From Sinomicrobium kalidii (lineage in GTDB: Bacteria > Bacteroidota > Bacteroidia > Flavobacteriales > Flavobacteriaceae): a DNA stretch of 64,000 nucleotides. Below, piece by piece: positions 1-9,046 of this stretch. Made by a program: the position numbers and the translations under genes. A model generated the notes under the pieces. The model had not been told where the DNA came from, did not search any database, and was given only the letters and a program-made list of their open reading frames with translations. The stretch is taken from assembly GCF_021183825.1 (NCBI RefSeq), contig NZ_CP089211.1, positions 4,632,501 to 4,696,500 on the forward strand, written 5' to 3'. Every line of letters starts with the position of its first letter. Within the stretch, counting starts at the first letter, position 1.

Positions 1-3000
1 AGGAAAATCGATTTGGCGGGTGCGGATAAAACGGGCAGGGAATTTGTTATCACAACAATCACCTCGGGAGGAAAGGACTCTTTGTGGATAGGGACGAAGA
101 ATCGCGGGGCCTTTCTTTACAAGCAACGGGAAAAGGAATTGATGGGTTTACTGGACAAAAGAGAGCACCCCTTGTTTGTCCGCGACTTTCTGAGAAAAAA
201 CAAGGATGAACTATGGATTGCGAGCGAATCGGGGATTTACATTTACAACCTCCGGGACAACACCTATCAAAACTTCCGTAAAAATTACAACAATCCGTAT
301 TCCCTGTCCGACAATGCCATTTATGCCCTGGTGCTGGATGAAGAACAGGGCGTGTGGATCGGGACCTATTTCGGGGGGATCAATTATTATCCCAAGCAGT
401 TTACACCGATTCAGCGGTATTTCCCGAGGGTGGGGGAGAACTCCATCAGCGGGAATGCGGTCCGCGAGATCAAAAAAGACCGTTTCGGACACCTCTGGAT
501 CGGTACCGAAGACGCCGGCCTGAACCGGTTTGATCCGGAAACCGGAAAATTCACCAATTATGCCTCCGTCGGGGAAAAAGGCCGTTTATCGCATTATAAT
601 ATTCACGGCCTGTTGCCCGTAGAAGACAAATTGTGGATAGGTACTTTTGAACACGGCCTGGATATTATGGATATCAACTCCGGAAAGGTCATCAAACATT
701 TCGGAACAGGGGAGGATGAAGGCCGTCTCCGGAGCGATTTCATATTTTTTATCTACCGGACCCGGAACAAGGATATTTATGTGCTTACCTCCTCGGGAAT
801 CCATCAATACCTGCCGGAAAAGGACGCGTTCAGGGTAGTGCAGGGATTTCCGGAAACTTACCACTACACCTGTTTTACCGAAGATCACAACGGGGTGCTC
901 TGGGCCGGGACGTATTGGGACGGACTGTTTTACTTTGACCCCGAAACAAAGGAAAAAGGAGTGTACAGGTATGACCGGAACGATCCCGGCAGCCTCAGTT
1001 CAAACGTAGTCAACGGTCTTTTCGAGGACTCGGAGCACAGGCTGTGGATCACTACGGAAAACGGCCTCAATCTTTTCCGCAAGGGAACGGATAATTTCAG
1101 GAGGTTCACCAAAAAAGACGGATTTCCTACCAATGTCACCTATTCCATTCTTGAAGATAAGCACAAAAACCTGTGGATCAGTACGTCCAACGGGCTTGTT
1201 GAGTTCAACCCGGAAAAGGAAACACTAAAAATCTACACGAGGTCGAACGGCTTGCTCAGCGACCAGTTCAACTATAGCTCTGCATTCAAGGATGAAGACG
1301 GGGCGATGTATTTCGGCGGTGTCAACGGGTTGATCCGTTTTAACCCCGACCGGTTTATTAAAAACAACCATCAACCTCCGGTCTATATTACCGATATAAA
1401 GCTAAACAACAGGGAAATTCCGGTTGGTGAGAAAAACTCGCCATTGGAAAAATCCGTTTCATATTCCCGGCAAATCACCCTGAACAATAAACAGTCTTCC
1501 TTTAGCCTGGAGTTTGCTTCCCTGAGCTATACCGCTCCCGAAATGACCAGGTACTGGTATAAACTCGAAGGGCTGAACGATGACTGGATTGCGCTGGACA
1601 AGAACCACAAGGTAAATTTTACCGAATTGCCCCCCGGCGATTACAAATTTAAAGTGAAGGCCCTGAACAGCCATGAAGTCTGGAGTGCCGAAAACGACGG
1701 ACTGGAAATAAAGGTCCTGCCGCCTTTCCTGGCCAGCAATACGGCCTATGCCATATACACCCTGCTGCTTTTATTGCTTTTTTATATCCTGTTGCGCTAT
1801 TATCACCGGCATACCAGGAACAAAAACAACAGGCATATCCGCCAGCTCGAAAACGAAAAGGAAAAGGAGATCTACCAGGCCAAGATCGAGTTTTTTACCA
1901 ATGTTGCCCATGAAATACGGACACCGCTGACACTGATCAAGAGTCCACTGGAAAAACTGCTCCGGGGAAAGTATAAATCTCCCGAGATCCCGGAAAACCT
2001 GAGGATAATGGAAAAAAATACCTCAAGGCTCATTAACCTGGTGAATGAACTGCTGGATTTCAGGAAGACGGAAATGAAACATGTAAAGTTGAGTTTTGTG
2101 GAGGTGAACATCAGTGAGGTACTGGAAGAAACGTACGTCCGGTTCAGTCAGCTCATCCAGGAAAAAAAACTGCGTTTCGACCTGATAAAGGACGAAGACG
2201 ACGTATACGCCTTTGTAGATGAAGGGGCCATAAAGAAAATATTGAGTAACCTGTTCATTAATGCCATAAAATATTCCGAAAGCCACGTGCGCGTCATACT
2301 CCGTAAAAACAAAACGGAATTCCGGATCTGGATCAAAAGCGACGGACCGTTGATACCCAATCACCTTAGGAAACGTATTTTCGAACCGTTCTTCAGGCTC
2401 CCGGGGGAAACTGAAAACCCGGGAACGGGCATCGGGCTTTCCCTTGCGCATTCCCTTGCCGAACTGCACAACGGCAAGCTCTGTATCGATGAAAATGAAC
2501 ATGAGGTAAATTCGTTTGTCCTCAACATACCGGTTCACCAGGACGAGGAATTTAAAACCCTGGGAACAGACCACAGGAAGACCGGTCTTTCGGACCGGGA
2601 AAGGCCGCAACCGAGTTTTGAGAGACGCGTGCCCCTGGTCCTGGTGGCGGAGGACAACAAGGAACTGGCAAATTTTATATACAGCGAATTGTCTGAAAAT
2701 TACAATGTGGTCCTTGCCGGGAACGGCAGGGAAGCCTGGAAAATGATCACGGATTACGAAGTACAACTGGTGATAAGTGATATTATGATGCCCATAACCA
2801 ACGGGGTGGAACTATGCAGAATGGTAAAGGGAAACACGGAAACCAGCCATATCCCGGTGATCCTGCTTACGGCGAGGAGTGCACTTAATGCCAAGATAGA
2901 AGGCCTGGAGTCCGGTGCCGACGCCTATATCTCAAAACCCTTTTCCATGGACCACCTGCAGGTACAGATATCCAACCTGCTGGAAAACAGGAAAACGATA

Positions 3001-3405
3001 CTGGGGCATTATTCGAGTTCTCCGCTGGCACATTTGAAATCGCTGGCCACTTCGAACCTGGACAAGACCTTTTTGTCTAAACTGGACAAGGCCATTGATG
3101 AAAACCTCAGGGATACCGACCTCAATATAGACATGCTGGCCGATCTCATGCATATGAGCCGTTCCACGCTTTACCGGAAAATCAAGGAAATCTCGGATCT
3201 TTCACCGTACGAACTGATAAACATAAGCAGGCTTAAAAAGGCAGCGGAACTGCTTAAAACCACCAACCTGAAAATTTATGAAGTCTCCGAAAACGTGGGC
3301 TACAAATCGCAGACCAGTTTCGGGAGGAATTTCCAGAAACATTTCGGAATGACACCTACGGAATATGCCCATGACAATCCGGAACACGATAAAAAAGCGT
3401 TATAA
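1..3405 (+). CDS. Hybrid two-component system regulator (HTCS), 5'-truncated by window edge
   Basis: Membrane sensor-regulator fusing histidine kinase and response regulator. The frame is open to base 1, so the N-terminus lies outside; the TTG at 13 is unlikely to be the real start. Order of domains: WIGT/LWI-type Reg_prop beta-propeller repeats (to about 1390), Y_Y_Y domain (about 1495-1730), one membrane segment (about 1735-1800), HisKA with phospho-His in NVAHEIRTPL (codon 1909), HATPase with N box FINAIKYSE and GTGIGLSLAHS, receiver domain with phospho-Asp in ISDIMMP (codon 2779), C-terminal AraC HTH (about 3100-3370). HTCS proteins sense oligosaccharides in the periplasm and switch on polysaccharide-utilisation genes. 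No glycan genes lie next to it here, so its target is probably to the left, or the distant locus at 54-64 kb. Confidence 0.95.
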   Translation, partial: RKIDLAGADKTGREFVITTITSGGKDSLWIGTKNRGAFLYKQREKELMGLLDKREHPLFVRDFLRKNKDELWIASESGIYIYNLRDNTYQNFRKNYNNPYSLSDNAIYALVLDEEQGVWIGTYFGGINYYPKQFTPIQRYFPRVGENSISGNAVREIKKDRFGHLWIGTEDAGLNRFDPETGKFTNYASVGEKGRLSHYNIHGLLPVEDKLWIGTFEHGLDIMDINSGKVIKHFGTGEDEGRLRSDFIFFIYRTRNKDIYVLTSSGIHQYLPEKDAFRVVQGFPETYHYTCFTEDHNGVLWAGTYWDGLFYFDPETKEKGVYRYDRNDPGSLSSNVVNGLFEDSEHRLWITTENGLNLFRKGTDNFRRFTKKDGFPTNVTYSILEDKHKNLWISTSNGLVEFNPEKETLKIYTRSNGLLSDQFNYSSAFKDEDGAMYFGGVNGLIRFNPDRFIKNNHQPPVYITDIKLNNREIPVGEKNSPLEKSVSYSRQITLNNKQSSFSLEFASLSYTAPEMTRYWYKLEGLNDDWIALDKNHKVNFTELPPGDYKFKVKALNSHEVWSAENDGLEIKVLPPFLASNTAYAIYTLLLLLLFYILLRYYHRHTRNKNNRHIRQLENEKEKEIYQAKIEFFTNVAHEIRTPLTLIKSPLEKLLRGKYKSPEIPENLRIMEKNTSRLINLVNELLDFRKTEMKHVKLSFVEVNISEVLEETYVRFSQLIQEKKLRFDLIKDEDDVYAFVDEGAIKKILSNLFINAIKYSESHVRVILRKNKTEFRIWIKSDGPLIPNHLRKRIFEPFFRLPGETENPGTGIGLSLAHSLAELHNGKLCIDENEHEVNSFVLNIPVHQDEEFKTLGTDHRKTGLSDRERPQPSFERRVPLVLVAEDNKELANFIYSELSENYNVVLAGNGREAWKMITDYEVQLVISDIMMPITNGVELCRMVKGNTETSHIPVILLTARSALNAKIEGLESGADAYISKPFSMDHLQVQISNLLENRKTILGHYSSSPLAHLKSLATSNLDKTFLSKLDKAIDENLRDTDLNIDMLADLMHMSRSTLYRKIKEISDLSPYELINISRLKKAAELLKTTNLKIYEVSENVGYKSQTSFGRNFQKHFGMTPTEYAHDNPEHDKKAL

Positions 3406-3554
3406 TCACCGGATTTAAACTGAAAGAAAGCGATGGTAATATCCCCTTTTAAAACAAACGACTGTTGCTCCGGGGGAAGTATTTTTAAAAGGCATATGAA
3501 TGGTGTTGCCGTCCTTTTTGAATTTGTATTTTTACAGGAATATTTTATTGTAAG

Positions 3555-4136
3555 ATGATGGACAAGGAACACCGGTTATTTGCCCACGCCAAAAAGTTTT
3601 CGCCTTTAACGGAGGAAGACTGGCAAGCCTCTTTTCCCTTTTTCGAAACCCTTTCGTTCAGGAAAAAGGAACACCTCGCGCAGGGAGGAAGCCCGAATCA
3701 TAAGATATATTTCGTGACATCGGGTTGCCTCCAGCAGTATTTTATTGATAACAGGGGGATCTCCCGCACCGTACAGTTTGCCATAGAACATTGGTGGATA
3801 GGGGATTTCCTGACGTTTCAGCAGGGACAAAACAGTGACTTTTACATTCAGGCCGTTGAAAATACCGAGGTGTGTGGTATCTCGGGAGAAAATTACGGGC
3901 AACTCCTGGAAAAATTCCCGGTCTGGGAAGTGTATTTCCGGCAGATATATCAAATTGCCTACGGAGCCGCCCTGAACCGGGTGAAGTACCTCTATGGTTT
4001 TTCCAAGGAAGAGATCTATTTTCACTTTATCGAACAGTTTCCCGAATTTGCCCAGCGCGTACCCCAGTACCTCATTGCTTCGTTTTTGGGATTGACACCG
4101 GAGTACGTAAGTGAAATACGTAAAAACCGTTATTAA
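3555..4136 (+). CDS. Crp/Fnr family transcriptional regulator
   Basis: 193 aa. An N-terminal cyclic-nucleotide-binding-type beta-roll (about residues 25-120) is followed by a long dimerisation helix and a short C-terminal HTH ending in FLGLTPEYVSEIRKNRY. This layout is very common in Flavobacteriia, where such proteins usually lack the residues for cAMP binding and the ligand is unknown. Two ATGs stand together at 3555/3558; the first is taken. It probably regulates the nearby DJ-1-like lipoprotein and AhpD-like genes, since regulator-plus-stress-gene pairs of this kind are frequent, but that is inference. No SD sequence is visible. Confidence 0.9.
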   Translation: MMDKEHRLFAHAKKFSPLTEEDWQASFPFFETLSFRKKEHLAQGGSPNHKIYFVTSGCLQQYFIDNRGISRTVQFAIEHWWIGDFLTFQQGQNSDFYIQAVENTEVCGISGENYGQLLEKFPVWEVYFRQIYQIAYGAALNRVKYLYGFSKEEIYFHFIEQFPEFAQRVPQYLIASFLGLTPEYVSEIRKNRY

Positions 4137-4168
4137 ACCAGTTTAAGTTTTTTGGTAAAACAGGTCGT

Positions 4169-4176
4169 TACCTTTG
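4169..4176 (+). promoter_or_regulatory. Candidate -7 box (TACCTTTG) for the DJ-1-like gene
   Basis: Matches the Bacteroidota consensus TAnnTTTG, 29 bp before the ATG at 4205. A TTTG lies at 4151-4154, but the 14-bp spacer is shorter than the usual 17-23, so only the -7 element is convincing. Confidence 0.4.
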
Positions 4177-4204
4177 TCACTGAAATCCAAAAAACAGGAC
4201 AAAA

Positions 4205-5032
4205 ATGATAGCGCGAATTACATTCATCTTCATAACTGCCTTTTTATGCAGTTGTCAGCAGAATACCGACAAAAAGGGAACGCAAAACCACACTGCCGCC
4301 ACCCGGAAAACGGAAACGGACACATCGGCAAGTTGCAGTCCGAAAAGTTCAAATAATATGGCGGACGGACACAATACATTTTATAAAGCCGATACCGGGG
4401 CATTGTCGGAAAACCTCAAACCGATCGACCCGGACCTCCCGGTTATCGGGATTTTACTGTTCGATAAGGTGTTGACCACGGAACTTACCGCACCGATGGA
4501 TGTCTTCACAAAACCCGACAGGGATGGGGAGCCCTTATTTAATGTCATTATCATAGCAGAGTCTTATAAGGCCTATGTAAGTGAAGAGGGATTGAAAATG
4601 TTCCCCGATTACATATTATCGAATGCCCCGGAACTGGATATTATAATCGTACCGAGTGCCTATGAAATGGAAGCCCAGGTAGAAAACCGGGAAATAGTAC
4701 GGTTTATAAAACAACAGAACGAAAATACCGATTATACGATGAGCAACTGCGCCGGGGCACATCTCATCGGAGCCTCCGGAATTGCCGACGGGAAGAAAAT
4801 TGTGACTTACATCGGCGGCGGTGGCCATTTGCAGGAAAACTATCCCGAACTTAAAGTCCAGGACGATTCGAAAATAAGCTATGTCGAAGACGGTAAGTTC
4901 TTGTCGTCCAACGGCAACCTGGCCTCCTATATTTCCGCACTGGAACTGCTGGAAAAAATGGCCGGCAAGGACCAGAGAGCCTATGTAGAATCCCATTTGT
5001 ACCTGGACAGGCTTCAAAACTGGAAAAAATAG
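4205..5032 (+). CDS. DJ-1/PfpI family lipoprotein
   Basis: 275 aa. The N-terminus MIARITFIFITAFLCSC is a lipoprotein signal (Cys17 acylated), followed by a disordered Ser/Thr/Lys-rich linker to about residue 75 and a DJ-1/PfpI (class I glutamine amidotransferase-like) domain. The nucleophile elbow is SNCAGAHLIGASG with Cys182. The family includes proteases, chaperones, glyoxalases and regulators, and the reaction cannot be told from sequence. An envelope-anchored DJ-1 is less usual than the cytoplasmic form. It sits between a Crp/Fnr gene and an AhpD-like gene, so a stress or aldehyde role is plausible. Confidence 0.85.
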   Translation: MIARITFIFITAFLCSCQQNTDKKGTQNHTAATRKTETDTSASCSPKSSNNMADGHNTFYKADTGALSENLKPIDPDLPVIGILLFDKVLTTELTAPMDVFTKPDRDGEPLFNVIIIAESYKAYVSEEGLKMFPDYILSNAPELDIIIVPSAYEMEAQVENREIVRFIKQQNENTDYTMSNCAGAHLIGASGIADGKKIVTYIGGGGHLQENYPELKVQDDSKISYVEDGKFLSSNGNLASYISALELLEKMAGKDQRAYVESHLYLDRLQNWKK

Positions 5033-5142
5033 ATCCCGGGGCCACAAACCCGGGGTGCATATCACCGTAAAATTACCGGGGGGTATTATGCCGGTGACCA
5101 CACCCAATAGTCCAATAACTTATTCGACAAAAACAAAAGACC

Positions 5143-5583
5143 ATGGAAAAACGCGTTCAGATCAATACTGCCGAACCCAAAGCTTATAAAGCACTGGGCG
5201 AATTGATGAAATACGTAAAAACCTGCGACCTTGACTCTGTACATACGGAGCTCATCAATATCAGGGCTTCACAAATAAACGGTTGTGCTTTCTGCCTTGA
5301 TATGCATACCAGGGATGCGTTGAAGCAGGGAGAGAAAGACCAGAGGATCTTTGTGTTATCCGCCTGGAGGGAAACCGATTTCTTTTCAGAAGAGGAACAG
5401 GTTATCCTCCGGATGACCGAAGAGATCACTCTTATTTCACAACAAGGATTGTCATCCGAAACTTATCAAAAGGCTGCAGCCCTCTTTGATGAACATTATA
5501 TTTCCAAAATCATAATGGCCATTGTTACCATAAACACCCTGAACCGGATCGCCATAAGCACACATAAGCCGATTGTTTCGTAA
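5143..5583 (+). CDS. Carboxymuconolactone decarboxylase / AhpD-like protein
   Basis: 146 aa all-helical protein with the AhpD-type active-site motif CAFCLDMH (Cys48, Cys51, His55). Family members of this length are usually peroxidase-like alkylhydroperoxidases rather than gamma-carboxymuconolactone decarboxylases. The start follows a run of AACAAAAACAAAAGACC with no SD. It is 110 bp after the DJ-1-like gene and probably co-transcribed. A hairpin terminator follows the stop. Confidence 0.9.
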   Translation: MEKRVQINTAEPKAYKALGELMKYVKTCDLDSVHTELINIRASQINGCAFCLDMHTRDALKQGEKDQRIFVLSAWRETDFFSEEEQVILRMTEEITLISQQGLSSETYQKAAALFDEHYISKIIMAIVTINTLNRIAISTHKPIVS

Positions 5584-5598
5584 ATACTGACACCTGTT

Positions 5599-5650
5599 AA
5601 CTCATCAACTCCGAGACGCCAAAACTTCTTAGTTGATGAGTTTTTTAGTC
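5599..5650 (+). terminator. Hairpin terminator after the AhpD-like gene
   Basis: Perfect 12-bp inverted repeat AACTCATCAACT (5599-5610) / AGTTGATGAGTT (5631-5642), loop 20 nt, followed by TTTT. An imperfect second copy of the same segment (CAACTCCAAGACTTCTTAGT, then TAATGAGTTTTTTAGTC) lies at about 5728-5765, so this is also part of an intergenic repeat family. Confidence 0.6.
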
Positions 5651-5659
5651 ATTTAGTTG

Positions 5660-5846
5660 GATAAACAACTTCTTTTTGCGCGTTTATAAGCTACAATTTA
5701 AACAACTTAACAACCTATTGACTCCTCAACTCCAAGACTTCTTAGTTAATGAGTTTTTTAGTCGTTTATAAGCTATAAATCCAGATAATTCAATAACCTT
5801 AACTCCAAAATTCCAAAACTCCAAAACTCCCCAACTCCCGTTTCTT
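5660..5846. repeat. Low-complexity interspersed intergenic repeat (TTATAAGCTATAA / AACTCCAAAACTCC type)
   Basis: Gene-free DNA made of the words TTTATAAGCT, TTAATAACC and repeated AACTCCAAAACTCC or CCAACTCC. The same vocabulary recurs at 24180-24275 and, in shuffled or inverted form, at 30240-30300 and 44270-44460. No coding potential is seen. Confidence 0.6.
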
Positions 5847-5965
5847 TTCGCTTTAAACCCCGGAAAACGGCCATATAAGGGGTTACGACCGCGTAAGGGA
5901 TTGTGTTCGCTGCAAACAGGGTTATGTCCGCTGTAAACACAGCCCGGTTCGGCGTAAACACAACC
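5847..5965. repeat. Degenerate tandem array, about 21 bp period
   Basis: Six related units with the core TTCGCTGTAAACA start near 5847, 5868, 5888, 5907, 5928 and 5949; the last three are spaced 21 bp apart. It lies about 190 bp beyond the 3' end of the peroxidase gene, in a gap (5584-6152) without genes. Confidence 0.55.
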
Positions 5966-6152
5966 CCTTAAATGACAAAAAGGGGTTTCGGATCATCCGG
6001 TCATGAATAAGGTACTCTGGTGCGGTAGTAAAGGCAGGAGCACCTTCAGGGGGCTTAACCTGCCGGGGAACCGGAAGTGTGTCACCCTCCGGACTTAGTT
6101 ACCCGGTTACCGGGATATTCGGTTAATCAGGTATCTCGTATTAACACAAAAA

Positions 6153-7298
6153 CTATTGTGGCAGTTCCGGCGGGGCTTCCCGTCGCTGCCTGGAGGTCAG
6201 TGTAAACAGGAAGGCCCGCAATGCCAGCTTTTCTTTATCCGTGAGGTGTAATTTCTGCAAAAGGGGGGATGTTTGCGGGAAGAGGGAATCGTTTAACTGG
6301 TGCGCTTTCCGCTTCGGGTGCGGCATTCCGGCATTGTAGAGGTTGATAACGCCCCGGAGATGGGGGAAAAGCCCGTTGTGCATATAGGGCCCGGTTACGG
6401 CGATCTCTCTCAGCGAACCCGTACGAAACCTGCCCACATCCTCTTTTTTCCCGGTATGGTCATACCTGCCGAGGTCTTCGTATTTACGACCGTAATACGT
6501 AAGCCCGGTATTGTGGAATTCATTGTCGGAGAACAGGGGCGTGTTATGGCAGTTGATGCACCTGGCCTTGGTACGGAACAGGTGCAGTCCCAGGACTTCC
6601 CGGTCGGAAAGGCGGTCGGATTCTCCCTGGATGAACCGGTCAAACCGGGTACTTTCGCTTACAATGGTTCTTTCAAAGGTCGCCAACGCCTTTTTTATGC
6701 GTTCAAAGGTGACCAAAGTGTCACCGAAAGCTTTTTGAAACCATGTTCCGTAACCCCTGATATCCCGGATATGACGTACGGCGATCTGCTGGTCGGAATG
6801 CATTTCAAGGGTATCCTTAAGGGGAAAGTGGATCTGTTCTTCCAGCGATGCCGCTCTTCCGTCCCAGAACAGGCTGTCTGCATAGCCCACATTAAACAGG
6901 GTCATGGAATTACGGACGCCCAGTTGCCTGTTATGCCCGTAAGAAAACCTTCTCCCGTCGCCCCAGCCGATCTCGGAATCGTGACAGGACGCGCAGGCTA
7001 TTTGTTTGGAACCGGACAATCGCGGATCGAAAAACAACAATTTTCCCAGTTCCTTTTTAGTCTCGGAATACGGGTTGTCCTGCGGGAAACTCATCTCCGG
7101 TAGCGAGCCAATGTCTTCGAAGCCGGGAGCTACCGTGCTGTCCAGGAACGGTTCCGGCCACCGGGATTGGTCACCGCTGCTGTACAGGGCCCTTAATTCA
7201 TTGACGGGGATATATTTTTCCTGCGGAGGCTGCCTGGTAAAGGCCAGGATACCCCCGGTAAGGATAATAATGGCTATGAGTGTTATGCTTTGTTTCAT
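6153..7298 (-). CDS. Di-haem cytochrome-c peroxidase (CcpA/MauG family)
   Basis: 381 aa, exported by an N-terminal membrane or signal segment (MKQSITLIAIIILTGGILAF). Two haem c sites are visible: CASCH (102-106) and CINCH (247-251), as in bacterial di-haem peroxidases that reduce H2O2 with periplasmic electron donors, and in MauG-like enzymes. Length is typical. It is the last gene of a leftward run with the TonB receptor, the DUF4876 lipoprotein and the DUF6850-type barrel; the gap to the preceding gene is 177 bp, so it may also have its own promoter. In Bacteroidota this four-gene set is recurrent, which suggests that the peroxidase acts on the imported or surface-bound substrate, probably a metal or haem compound (inference). 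Confidence 0.9.
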   Translation of the reverse strand: MKQSITLIAIIILTGGILAFTRQPPQEKYIPVNELRALYSSGDQSRWPEPFLDSTVAPGFEDIGSLPEMSFPQDNPYSETKKELGKLLFFDPRLSGSKQIACASCHDSEIGWGDGRRFSYGHNRQLGVRNSMTLFNVGYADSLFWDGRAASLEEQIHFPLKDTLEMHSDQQIAVRHIRDIRGYGTWFQKAFGDTLVTFERIKKALATFERTIVSESTRFDRFIQGESDRLSDREVLGLHLFRTKARCINCHNTPLFSDNEFHNTGLTYYGRKYEDLGRYDHTGKKEDVGRFRTGSLREIAVTGPYMHNGLFPHLRGVINLYNAGMPHPKRKAHQLNDSLFPQTSPLLQKLHLTDKEKLALRAFLFTLTSRQRREAPPELPQ

Positions 7299-7475
7299 TT
7301 TTGTGATTTGTGAATGCCGAATCCTTCGGCCGGGCTTAGGAACCTGATCGAATGTTGAGCCATAGAATTCCGAGGTGTTTAAAACTTCATCATTCGATAT
7401 TCAAAATTCGTTATTCGATAACGTACAGACTAACAATATTTTGTTTTTTCTGATCCGGCGTAGCGGCAATGCTGT

Positions 7476-9029
7476 TCAGTAATTGAACTGTATTCCCCCG
7501 TTAAGCCCGAAATTGCTCCCCTGCGACAACGGGGAGGGGGCATAGGTTTCCGATCTGTCCGTAATAAACCGGTTATATCCCCGGGCGTATATTTTTATGT
7601 TCTTACCGTTGCCTGCCTGTATGGTGCAGGATACGTTTATTCCGGCATCCAGACGGGAAGAAGCGTCATAATCCTGGTCGGGCAGGATGATGTTCTCCAT
7701 AAATGTGTTCCTGTCGGAGGGCGTATCCAAACTTTCCGTTACCGGTATATACCACAAGGTGAAAATACCGGAATTCCAGGTGGTTTTCTCCGTTTGGCAC
7801 AGGTCGCGGTCGGCTTTGAATGAAATTTCGAGCGAACTGACTTTTTTATCGACGGAAGCTACAAAGTCCCTGATCTGATGATCATTGAATGTAATGCCGG
7901 AACGGATGTCATAAACCGTTCTTTCCCCGTTCCGGGACAATATTCCGCCCGACAGGGATAGCTGTTCCCGTTCCTGCCTGAAATTCTGCCCTACGGGTGA
8001 TATCAGGCTGTAATTGTCTGCTGTGGTACTGGTATAACTCCCTTCCAGGGTATAGGAAATATCGTCTGCATATTTCAGGAAGGTGATATCGGTTTTGTGT
8101 TCCTTTACCCGGAACCGGAACAGTTTTTCTTCCAGGTCAGTCAGGTTGGAACTTTCGTAAAGGTCTTCCAGGGTCTCACGGAAACGGTAGTTGAGGTTCA
8201 GTACACCGTCCTTTAGCGTATATGCATATCCCAGGCCGTATTTTTCCAGGGATTGTTCCAGGAATATTTTCTCTTTTATGCTGCTTGTTTCATTGGGAAT
8301 CGGGTCCCTTATGATACGCCCGTAGCCAACGGAAAATCGCATGGCGGCGTCCGAATCGATCCGGCCGAGGTCGTTTACATAGTCAATATCGTTTTTTTGT
8401 GTCCGCCGGCCCAGTGATGCCAGGGCATAAAATGTATGTCTGCTCAGGGTATAGCCCAGTTGCAGTTCGCCGCTGTAATGGTGATAAGTGATCTCCGGTC
8501 TCGGGTCGGAAGTGCGGAAAAACTTCTGCACCCGGTAATACACCTTGGGGGCGATAGTTATATTTTTGAACAGGGTGGCAGACAGTCCCGCCCTGACCTT
8601 ATAGTGCTGGTTTTCCCAGTTGGCCGCTCTTTCCGCCAGGTAATAGTGGGGCGAAAGCACAATCTCTTCATCGGTGCGTTCGGAGGTGAGGTTGTAGGGG
8701 ATGCTTTTTTCGTATGAGCGTTCGGCCGACATTCCCCCGAAGAGCAGGATATCGTTTTTTGCGTTGTAAATTCCGTGTGTGTCAAAGCCCACCAGGGCTT
8801 TTTCCCGCGGGGATTGCGTACGCCTGAAATCCTGTTTTTTATAGCCGGCGTACAGCCCGGTACTGGTGAAATCCGTTAAAGGAAGCCCCCGCCATATCAC
8901 GGGGGTTTCCCACAGTTTTTCCTGAAAAGGAGCATAGAATCCGGCCCGGTTCAGTGCAATACTGTCCTGTTGGGCATAAAGGCTTCCCGTAAACAACAAT
9001 AAGGATAAAAGTAGAATGCTCTTTTTCAT
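7476..9029 (-). CDS. Outer-membrane beta-barrel protein, DUF6850-like
   Basis: 517 aa with a cleavable signal (MKKSILLLSLLLFTGSLYAQ). The rest is rich in alternating amphipathic strands and ends in FNY, the C-terminal aromatic expected for an outer-membrane barrel. I assign DUF6850 from its size and from its place next to a DUF4876 lipoprotein and a TonB receptor, a combination known in Bacteroidota. The function is unknown; a porin-like or surface-exposed partner of the receptor is the simplest idea. It starts 17 bp after the DUF4876 stop, so the two are co-transcribed. Confidence 0.75.
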   Translation of the reverse strand: MKKSILLLSLLLFTGSLYAQQDSIALNRAGFYAPFQEKLWETPVIWRGLPLTDFTSTGLYAGYKKQDFRRTQSPREKALVGFDTHGIYNAKNDILLFGGMSAERSYEKSIPYNLTSERTDEEIVLSPHYYLAERAANWENQHYKVRAGLSATLFKNITIAPKVYYRVQKFFRTSDPRPEITYHHYSGELQLGYTLSRHTFYALASLGRRTQKNDIDYVNDLGRIDSDAAMRFSVGYGRIIRDPIPNETSSIKEKIFLEQSLEKYGLGYAYTLKDGVLNLNYRFRETLEDLYESSNLTDLEEKLFRFRVKEHKTDITFLKYADDISYTLEGSYTSTTADNYSLISPVGQNFRQEREQLSLSGGILSRNGERTVYDIRSGITFNDHQIRDFVASVDKKVSSLEISFKADRDLCQTEKTTWNSGIFTLWYIPVTESLDTPSDRNTFMENIILPDQDYDASSRLDAGINVSCTIQAGNGKNIKIYARGYNRFITDRSETYAPSPLSQGSNFGLNGGIQFNY

Positions 9030-9046
9030 GTACTCATCTTAAACTG

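Noticed and set aside
2023..2766. 247-aa minus-strand ORF inside the two-component regulator gene
   Set aside because: Shadow of the kinase-coding strand.
5847..5965. CRISPR array
   Set aside because: Units are degenerate and contiguous with no unique spacers of constant length, and no cas genes are near.
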